A stretch of DNA of 9,897 bases. Origin: an uncultured bacterium (GTDB lineage: Bacteria > Bacillota_I > Bacilli_A > RF39 > UBA660). Below the pieces are notes generated by a model. The model did not search any database, was not told where the DNA came from, and saw only the letters and a program-made list of their open reading frames with translations. The translations under genes were made by a program, and so were the position numbers. Of the stretch, positions 1-6,009 are shown piece by piece. Position 1 is the stretch's first letter; each line of letters starts with the position of its first letter. Location of the stretch: NCBI GenBank assembly GCA_905215635.1, contig CAJMQX010000017.1:1-9897 (forward strand), given 5' to 3'.

Positions 1-37
1 CAAGGATTATTCCGATTATTTTTAATACTTTTTTCAT
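1..37 (-). CDS. N-terminal fragment of a probable exported or membrane protein (cut by window edge)
   Basis: ATG at 35-37 follows a GTGGTGAT Shine-Dalgarno-like stretch (41-48) and the extended -10 promoter at 55-60. The twelve visible codons read MKKVLKIIGIIL, a Lys-rich start running into a hydrophobic stretch, typical of a Sec signal peptide or N-terminal membrane anchor. The frame is open to the edge. Nothing can be said about its function. Confidence 0.55.
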   Translation of the reverse strand, partial: MKKVLKIIGIIL

Positions 38-54
38 TATATCACCACATTTTA

Positions 55-83
55 AGTATAACATATTAATTTAAGATACGCAA
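55..83 (-). promoter_or_regulatory. extended -10 promoter of the gene at the left edge
   Basis: On the minus strand, TTGCGT (78-83) and TATACT (55-60) are separated by exactly 17 bp. TG stands one base before the -10 (TGTTATACT), giving an extended -10 that compensates for a poor -35. The site lies 18 nt upstream of the ATG of the partial gene. It suggests that this gene has its own promoter and is not only read from the upstream operon. Confidence 0.55.
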
Positions 84-94
84 GTAATTACTTG
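81..94. promoter_or_regulatory. perfect 14-bp palindrome, candidate operator
   Basis: CAAGTAATTACTTG is its own reverse complement. It lies 6 bp beyond the TAA of the 499-residue gene, and its last three bases on the minus strand (TTG) are the first half of the putative -35 of the next gene. This is a typical repressor operator position. As RNA it could form at most a 5-bp stem with an AATT loop and has no U-tract, so a terminator is unlikely. No cognate regulator gene is visible in the window. Confidence 0.45.
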
Positions 95-99
95 TATGA

Positions 100-1599
100 T
101 TAATTAATGTTTTCACTGTCCTTAATAAACTTTATTTTATCTTCATCTAAATTGTGCTTTTTTAATTGGATGCTTGTTAATATGTATTTTATATTTTGAA
201 TTAACGTAGAGATATTTTCTTCTTCAAGCATATCTTTAGTTAGTTTAAAATTATATAAATTATATTTGTCTATAATTATTAAAGATATATTTTTTTTATC
301 TGTAATCCATAAATTATTAATTAAATTTAGGTATGGAGAATTAATAATATTATTAATTGCTGTTAGTTCTTTTTCAGGATTCTTTTCTTTTTGTTTAAAT
401 AGTTCAATTAAGTAATTGTAATTTGATGATGCTAAAGATAAGAAATCTAAAATAGTTGCATCTTCAGATAGTTTTGATAATTGTTCAAGAAAGTAATCTT
501 TTTCTAGTTCTTCATACATATTTTTAAGAAGTAAGATGTTGTTATTAGTTAAATTATTGTAGTAATCAAATTTTTTAGAGTCATTTTTGATAATTAGTTT
601 ATTAATTTTATTGTTTTGTTTAAATAATTCTTTTTCTTTTTTTATGATTTCTTTTTTTTGTTTTAGATATATGTCCTTATATTCATTTTTTCTTTCTAAT
701 AATGATTTTAAGTCGTTAATTAGATAATCAAGTGAAGATATTATTTTATATTCCTCTAATGTATGATATAGGCTTATTACGTCTTCTTCTTGATATTTTT
801 GTGAAGGAATTAATTCTTCAATTATTTTATTAATTTTTGTTTTAGTATAATCATTAGAATTAATTTCTCCACTTTTAATTTTATTTATTAGTAGATATTT
901 ACTTTCATTAATAATATTATCTCTTTGAATGATTAGATTTTTACATGTTTGAGGAATATTCTCAGTTGATAACATTGCCTTTTCTTTTTCATAGTATGCA
1001 ATAAATTTTTTTTCATTTAGATAATATAGGTGTTTGAAATTTAGTGTTATATGGTTAATTATATCAGGACATTTCCAGTAAATATCTTCAAAAGATTGTT
1101 TTAACTCTTCTTTATATGTATCGTCATTGGGAGATATTGATAGAATTTTTTCTAAATATTTATTGGCATAGAAACTATAAGTAAAATCTTTACTAGTTAA
1201 TATAATATCTGCTTTTTTAAAAATGTTTAGAGCTTTTTGAATGTTTTCATTAACTAGTGTTAAATCAATTGTGTAGTAATGTCCTAGTTTGTATAAAATT
1301 ATATCTAAACCACTTTTTTCATATGGGGATGTATATGGACTAATTATTAACTTTTTTCTTTTTAAAGAAGTGATTTCTTCTTCAAGTGAAGATAGATTAG
1401 ATGGAGGTTCTGATTGAAGATATTGTTTTTTTCTTTTTACTATTTCTTCCGTAAGAAGTATCAAATCTTTTTCATAATCTGCTAATAGTTTAGCTATTTT
1501 TTCTTGATAGATTTTAGTGTTTTTTATATTGTTTTGTGGTAAAGCTGCTAATACTTCTTTTTGAGTATTAATGTTATTTATATATTCTTCTTTCATCAT
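100..1599 (-). CDS. coiled-coil-rich hypothetical protein, 499 aa, probably cytoplasmic
   Basis: The protein is Lys-, Glu-, Asn-, Ile- and Leu-rich with no signal peptide and no membrane segment. It looks predominantly alpha-helical. Coiled-coil-like stretches occur at residues about 30-62, 68-83 and especially 288-341, a highly charged run containing KQKKEIIKKEKELFKQ. The middle (about 95-280) is helical with scattered Tyr/Phe and could be helical-repeat-like. The start is ATG-ATG; the second ATG (1596) is 6 nt from a GAGGG Shine-Dalgarno and the first is 3 nt from it, so the true start may be one codon later. The preceding 35-codon ORF ends across the start, which indicates coupling. The 3' end is TAA with no clear terminator after it. 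I recognise no enzyme motif. A structural or scaffolding role is possible but unsupported. Confidence 0.85.
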   Translation of the reverse strand: MMKEEYINNINTQKEVLAALPQNNIKNTKIYQEKIAKLLADYEKDLILLTEEIVKRKKQYLQSEPPSNLSSLEEEITSLKRKKLIISPYTSPYEKSGLDIILYKLGHYYTIDLTLVNENIQKALNIFKKADIILTSKDFTYSFYANKYLEKILSISPNDDTYKEELKQSFEDIYWKCPDIINHITLNFKHLYYLNEKKFIAYYEKEKAMLSTENIPQTCKNLIIQRDNIINESKYLLINKIKSGEINSNDYTKTKINKIIEELIPSQKYQEEDVISLYHTLEEYKIISSLDYLINDLKSLLERKNEYKDIYLKQKKEIIKKEKELFKQNNKINKLIIKNDSKKFDYYNNLTNNNILLLKNMYEELEKDYFLEQLSKLSEDATILDFLSLASSNYNYLIELFKQKEKNPEKELTAINNIINSPYLNLINNLWITDKKNISLIIIDKYNLYNFKLTKDMLEEENISTLIQNIKYILTSIQLKKHNLDEDKIKFIKDSENIN

Positions 1600-1703
1600 T
1601 TTCCCTCTTTTTCGGCATTTAAATATTTAATAAAATCTGTTATTTCTTTATATAATTCTAGTAATTCTTGATTAGTTAATTCTTCAATATTTTTTTTGGT
1701 CAT
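1596..1703 (-). CDS. small 35-residue acidic/amphipathic helical protein
   Basis: This short ORF starts at an ATG behind a strong ribosome binding site and encodes 35 residues, starting MTKKNIEELTNQELLELYKE. The composition is Glu/Lys/Leu-rich, with spacing typical of one or two amphipathic helices, no Cys and no membrane segment. It begins 13 nt after the stop of the giant protein gene, and its TGA overlaps the ATG-ATG start of the 499-residue protein, so translation of the two is probably coupled. Codons 3-5 contain a run of eight A, a possible slippage site. It may be a partner of the coiled-coil protein or a leader peptide for coupling; I do not recognise a family. Confidence 0.6.
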   Translation of the reverse strand: MTKKNIEELTNQELLELYKEITDFIKYLNAEKEGK

Positions 1704-1708
1704 AATTA

Positions 1709-1715
1709 CCTTCTT
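1709..1715 (-). promoter_or_regulatory. ribosome binding site of the 35-codon ORF
   Basis: The minus strand reads AAGAAGG, TAATT, ATG, a near-consensus Shine-Dalgarno with 5-nt spacing. It lies immediately after the TAG of the giant protein (1717-1719). Such a strong, well-spaced site supports the small ORF being translated. Confidence 0.6.
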
Positions 1716-1716
1716 T

Positions 1717-4700
1717 CTATCTTATTATAATGTAATGGTATACGTCTCCAATATAATTTGTGTCATCATATAAACTTACTACTAATCGATAAGTTCCTGT
1801 CATTAAGTTTTCTTTAAAATGTAAGGAATAAGTAATGTTAGATACAGGGTTAGTTGTTAGGATATATTCGTTAGTTTCTCCTACTTTTTGTAAATTATCT
1901 GTTACATAATCTAATAAGTCTACTTCGTTATAAATATTGCTATATACACTAGTATAATCTCTTCTTTCTAGTTTTAAGTGTAAATTAGGGCTGTTTAGTT
2001 CTGAAATATAGTTTATTTTATATGCATAAAGATTATTATCGTTTAGAGTAAAACCAGTATCTTTATTGACAAACATCATTTTATCAGTAGTAGTTATAGA
2101 TAGGCCATATGGACTAGCGATAATGTTTAATTTTAGTAACATTTGATTCGTAGTTGTAGGACCATAGTATATTCCATCATAAGATCCAAATGATTCAATT
2201 TTTATGGTATATTCTCCAGTAGATAATTTACTCGTACCTGTATTAAATGTTATTTTGGAACGAGCATTAGCTACTTTATCAGAAATTTTTATTCTGGTAG
2301 TACCATCATATCTTGGATAATATGTATTTCCTTGATATGTAAAGTTTGCTCCCAACAAATCTTGAGCACTTAGTAAAGTATTATGACTATCATATATGGA
2401 AATCTTAATACCTAATTTTTCATTGTCAAAAGTAGTATCATAGATGATATTAGATGATTGTTCACTTGATACAAAATTAGTATCTATCGTTAAGTTAGTA
2501 CTATTACCTAGATATATTGGATTTTTACTGATTTTTCCGCTTATATCAATACTAGATTCACTATCAACATATAAATTGTATTTAAGAGTTTGCTGTTCTA
2601 TTCCAAGAACGCTAATTAATGTTTGATGTTCGGCATTTCTTAGTTCAATTAAAAGTGTCTCATTTGTTTTGTTCTCAGTGATATTGCTATCTTTAAAATC
2701 TACCATAAAGATAAATTCTTCTTCAGCTATTTTATTGTTATAATATGCTGTATTAGCTAGAGCATCGTTATAATTGTTATTAATGCTTGTACTGCCCATT
2801 TTGATAAATTTTGATAAGTTATATGAAGTTTCTTTATTATTGTTTTGAGCGAATTCTATTAATGATTGATTGTAATCATTTTCATCAATTACATAATAGT
2901 AATATACTGGATTGGTTTTATTATGCAAGTCTATCATGGTAATTTTTGTATTAATAGGTAAAACAAATGATGATACAAGGCTACGATAATAACCTGTTTT
3001 ATATGGATTGGTCTCTGAATTCATATATAATGAGTAATAGGTGCTGAAGCTACTTTTAGTAGTTATATCGACATTGCTGGTTGCAAACATTTCATATTCT
3101 TTCCCTGGGGTAATTGTTCCTTCATAATCGTTGGTGTTATATAGTGCTCTAGATAATGAAACGTTTATATTTATTCTTTCTACTTCATTATTTAAATCAT
3201 CGATCGGCGTAATAGCAACAAGTGATATTGTTACACTTCCCATTTCTCCTGACGTTGTTAAGTTTTTTGAATGATATAGATAGAATACTAATGCTGGTAC
3301 ATTATTAAAATTTTCACGTATATAGTCTTTTGTGCCAGTAACATTGTTTTCTCCTTCAGTGATAAAATTAGTACTACCATTATTTAACCATCCTGTTTGT
3401 CCACTTTTCATATTTAGACCAAAGACGGTATCTGCTATTTCTCCACTTGAAGCAACTCTAGGAATGTTTTTATAGTCTATCAAACTTATTCCAGGATCTA
3501 ATTCACTAAAATTAACGCCAAGAATGGAAAAAGTAGTATTAGGGGTAGCATGATTTATTAGTGGAACTTCTAGAGTACCTAAGGTAGAATATTTTGATGC
3601 AGTTAGATTTACATCATATGATGCAACAACTTCACCAATTGACCACATATAGAAATTAGAGTCAGCTGGTGTGGGTTCGATATACTTAATTATAACATTA
3701 TCTCCCTCTTCACTACCATAGTTTGAATAAAATCCATTTTTTGTTATATCGTGATTAGTTAAATGCTTTCCTAAAACATAACTACCATCTGTAAAGTAAT
3801 ATATATCTCCAGATAAGGCAGGAGCACCATAAGCATAATCATCATACAAGGCAGTTATTATATTGCCATTTCTGTCTAAACGGTACATACCAAAGAAGGT
3901 CATACCAGATACATCACCATATTCTGTTACGCTTTCATTTTTTGCAATATTTAAGTTTTCTCCTTCAAGCATATAAATTCTATTATTAACATTTCTTTCA
4001 AAAGTACCGGTTTCGTTATTTATATTAACAATTGCAGTTGCTTCTATATTATCAATATCAACACTACTTTTTAGTTTTTTAACTAAATTTGCACCTTTTT
4101 CAAGATAAATAGAACTAGAGTTTTTGATTTTTAATTCATCAATTCTACTAAGAGTAAATAATACGTTTGAATATTCATTTGTTCTATCAGTAGCTCCCGA
4201 TAGTTCCATATAAGAGTTATTTAGGGTAACTATATTAGCTCTTTGGATAGAAATATTTCTTTTTACATCGTTTTGTGTGCCATAATTATTAATATTTATA
4301 TAACTATAACCTGAGGTTGATGAAGCATTTCCACTACCAAAGATGGAACCATTAATTATAAATACTTGATGTTCGGAAGCATCAATATTTATATTAATTC
4401 CTTTTGTAACACTAATGAAATTAAAATCATATATTTCACTACCACTGGCATTTGCTTCACCACCACCAAAGATGGTTCCTCCAATGGTTATATTTGAGGT
4501 TACTAAATTTTTATTGCTTACTGCGTTTTTACCAATGTTTACTGTAGTAATTCCATACAATACAGAGGTATTTGCTCCGCCATAAACATTTTTTCCAATG
4601 GTGGCTCCGGAAATGTTAACTATACCTGTTGAATTATCAATATTTGTTTGTCCAGTAGCAGCAGCGTTTCCTCCTCCAAAAACATGATTTGTTATATTTG

Positions 4701-5670
4701 TATTATTTTCAATATCTAGGTTAGTGTTTCCTTTTACTATCGCAGTAGTACCATTGCCTCCTGCGTACACACTATTGTTAATGGTAGATAATGATACTAA
4801 TAAATAGGTATTGTTATTAACTATTGCAGCGTTTCCTCCTCCGTAGATAGAAGAAGTTACGGTTGATTTTTTTAAAGTTACATCAGTTGAACCAACAATC
4901 ATTCCAAGGTTTCCACCTCCATAAATGTTATTGGCAGTTGTAGCTTCGTCAACAATTAATTTTACATTACCATTGATTTTAGCAAGATTTTGTTCGCCCG
5001 TTGTATCACCAGGTACTATAGACTCTGTACCATTGCCTCCTCCATAGATAGAATCGGTTATGGAAGATGATGTAATATGAGTTTGAGTATTACCAATTAC
5101 TCCGGCAGCATTACCTCCTCCATAGATGTTTTGAGACTCACTATTAGTAATACTTAAATCAACAACATTGTTATTAGTATTATTTGCGGTTCCAACACTT
5201 GCTTTATTACCTCCTCCATAGATTGAAGAAGTTATTTTGCTATCAGTAATGGTTGTTTTAGCTATTCCTAATACAGCTCCTAAGTTACCTCCTCCATAGA
5301 TATTTCCATTGATTATGGTATTGTTATCAGTATTTAAAATAACGTTTTGGGTTATCTCGGCATTGTTTCCACCACCATAGACAGCACCATTTGTTGATGG
5401 AGTACCTACTGTTGATGAGGATAAGTTAATATTAGCATTTTCTACTTTAGCTTCGTTTCCACCACCAAAAGCAGCATTTAATATTGTTGTATTATATATT
5501 TTAACATCAGTAGTTTTAGTTATGGCTTTATTGCCACCACCATATAAATTATTAATTGTTCCTTTAGTTAGATCAATATGGGTACTTTCAGTAGTACCAC
5601 CTTCGTTATTTCCACCATAAAGATTATTAATTCTGGCAGAAGTAGTATATTTATTACCATTATTATCAGT
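1717..5670 (-). CDS. giant repeat surface protein, C-terminal part after the in-frame TGA (no start codon of its own)
   Basis: This stretch of 1317 codons runs in the same frame as the N-terminal part and ends in TAG. It has no ATG, GTG or TTG until 4902, and that ATG lies inside a repeat unit, so a start there would drop 256 clearly coding codons. About 15 more solenoid units follow (LYGGNNEGG, IYGGGNLG, IYGGGNAA and similar), fading out near 4330. A long non-repetitive beta-rich, Asn/Ser/Thr-rich region then runs to the end, with only two Trp and no Cys noticed. It looks like stacked Ig-like or other beta-sandwich domains, but I cannot name a family. There is no LPXTG motif, no C-terminal membrane segment and no positive tail; the protein ends YHYIIIR. 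Surface attachment would therefore rely on the N-terminal segment or on non-covalent binding. If the TGA is not read through, this part is untranslated or depends on internal initiation. Confidence 0.8.
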   Translation of the reverse strand, partial: TDNNGNKYTTSARINNLYGGNNEGGTTESTHIDLTKGTINNLYGGGNKAITKTTDVKIYNTTILNAAFGGGNEAKVENANINLSSSTVGTPSTNGAVYGGGNNAEITQNVILNTDNNTIINGNIYGGGNLGAVLGIAKTTITDSKITSSIYGGGNKASVGTANNTNNNVVDLSITNSESQNIYGGGNAAGVIGNTQTHITSSSITDSIYGGGNGTESIVPGDTTGEQNLAKINGNVKLIVDEATTANNIYGGGNLGMIVGSTDVTLKKSTVTSSIYGGGNAAIVNNNTYLLVSLSTINNSVYAGGNGTTAIVKGNTNLDIENNTNITNHVFGGGNAAATGQTNIDNSTGIVNISGATIGKNVYGGANTSVLYGITTVNIGKNAVSNKNLVTSNITIGGTIFGGGEANASGSEIYDFNFISVTKGININIDASEHQVFIINGSIFGSGNASSTSGYSYININNYGTQNDVKRNISIQRANIVTLNNSYMELSGATDRTNEYSNVLFTLSRIDELKIKNSSSIYLEKGANLVKKLKSSVDIDNIEATAIVNINNETGTFERNVNNRIYMLEGENLNIAKNESVTEYGDVSGMTFFGMYRLDRNGNIITALYDDYAYGAPALSGDIYYFTDGSYVLGKHLTNHDITKNGFYSNYGSEEGDNVIIKYIEPTPADSNFYMWSIGEVVASYDVNLTASKYSTLGTLEVPLINHATPNTTFSILGVNFSELDPGISLIDYKNIPRVASSGEIADTVFGLNMKSGQTGWLNNGSTNFITEGENNVTGTKDYIRENFNNVPALVFYLYHSKNLTTSGEMGSVTISLVAITPIDDLNNEVERININVSLSRALYNTNDYEGTITPGKEYEMFATSNVDITTKSSFSTYYSLYMNSETNPYKTGYYRSLVSSFVLPINTKITMIDLHNKTNPVYYYYVIDENDYNQSLIEFAQNNNKETSYNLSKFIKMGSTSINNNYNDALANTAYYNNKIAEEEFIFMVDFKDSNITENKTNETLLIELRNAEHQTLISVLGIEQQTLKYNLYVDSESSIDISGKISKNPIYLGNSTNLTIDTNFVSSEQSSNIIYDTTFDNEKLGIKISIYDSHNTLLSAQDLLGANFTYQGNTYYPRYDGTTRIKISDKVANARSKITFNTGTSKLSTGEYTIKIESFGSYDGIYYGPTTTNQMLLKLNIIASPYGLSITTTDKMMFVNKDTGFTLNDNNLYAYKINYISELNSPNLHLKLERRDYTSVYSNIYNEVDLLDYVTDNLQKVGETNEYILTTNPVSNITYSLHFKENLMTGTYRLVVSLYDDTNYIGDVYHYIIIR
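5036..5302 (-). repeat. locally homogeneous sub-repeat with 78/96/78-nt spacing
   Basis: The plus-strand word CCTCCTCCATAGAT occurs four times, starting at 5036, 5114, 5210 and 5288. The spacings are 78, 96 and 78 nt, that is 26, 32 and 26 codons. On the coding strand it encodes I-Y-G-G-G with the same codons, whereas other units mix GGT, GGA and GGC freely. This points to more recent duplication or gene conversion inside the older array. Confidence 0.6.
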
Positions 5671-6009
5671 TCATATAAAATAATAATTATATATTTTAAA
5701 TTCTTCATATGAAACATTTGAATGAACATGAAATGAAAATTGATATGTGTTGTTGCTATTTATTGTGTTAGTACCATAATATTGATTTATTTCATTTATA
5801 TGATATCCATCATTTGTATTTTCAATAGTGGCCGATGACCAGTTGTTAGCAATAAATCCTTCACTAGTAAATAAGTATAAATCCCATTTAGTAATAGTAT
5901 TAGGTCCTTTATTTTGAATATTTACACTTATTTCTTGCGATGAGATATAATCTGTAGATGATGGGTCGTGTTGTGTACTTTCGCCATATGTTACTTGAAC
6001 ATCAGCAGA
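5641..6009 (-). other. CBM2-like beta-sandwich domain inserted in the beta-solenoid
   Basis: About 123 codons without the Y-G-G-G-N motif separate solenoid units 18 and 19. The segment carries a family-2 carbohydrate-binding-module pattern: a strand ending in VNIQNKG, then TITKWDLYLF, SEGFIANNWSSA, a YHINEINQYYG strand and SNNTYQFSFHVHS. This follows the CBM2 order of an N-x-G turn, an x-x-W-x-v strand, an n-x-W segment, a strand of the V-x-N type, and G-G-s-x-x-F-x-F. Binding to cellulose, chitin or another glycan is plausible but unproven. The in-frame TGA lies near its last strand. The assignment is by eye. Confidence 0.55.
5671..5673 (-). other. single in-frame TGA interrupting a 2651-codon reading frame
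   Basis: TGA is codon 1333 counted from the ATG at 9669. The frame is otherwise open from 9669 to 1717. The surrounding sense reads YNYYFI, stop, TDNNGNKYTT, SARINNLYGGNNEGG, so coding character does not change across it. The 15 Trp codons in the three long frames of the window are all TGG, so one G-to-A change from TGG is the simplest origin. Candidate explanations are a nonsense mutation, a sequencing or assembly error, or stop-codon readthrough yielding a short and a long form. Confidence 0.9.

Noticed and set aside
81..94. Rho-independent terminator after the 499-residue gene
   Set aside because: The palindrome gives at most a 5-bp A-T-rich stem and has no following U-tract, and its position on the -35 fits an operator better.
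2444..2626. Plus-strand ORF of 60 codons
   Set aside because: It lies wholly inside the C-terminal coding region of the giant protein on the other strand and has no ribosome binding site or recognisable product.
5590..5670. A separate second gene starting right after the TGA
   Set aside because: There is no ATG, GTG or TTG in frame for 256 codons. A nearby ATG is in another frame and that frame closes soon after.
5671..5673. Genetic code 4 (TGA read as Trp throughout the genome)
   Set aside because: All 15 Trp codons in the three long frames are TGG, only one in-frame TGA occurs in about 3100 codons, and TGA serves as the stop of the coupled 35-codon ORF. A code-4 genome would normally show many TGA codons. 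Not strictly excluded, because only a few genes are visible.
5630..5673. Selenocysteine insertion at the TGA
   Set aside because: I see no stable hairpin in the 40 or so bases after the TGA as expected for a bacterial SECIS, and the context is a beta-strand in an adhesin, not a redox site.
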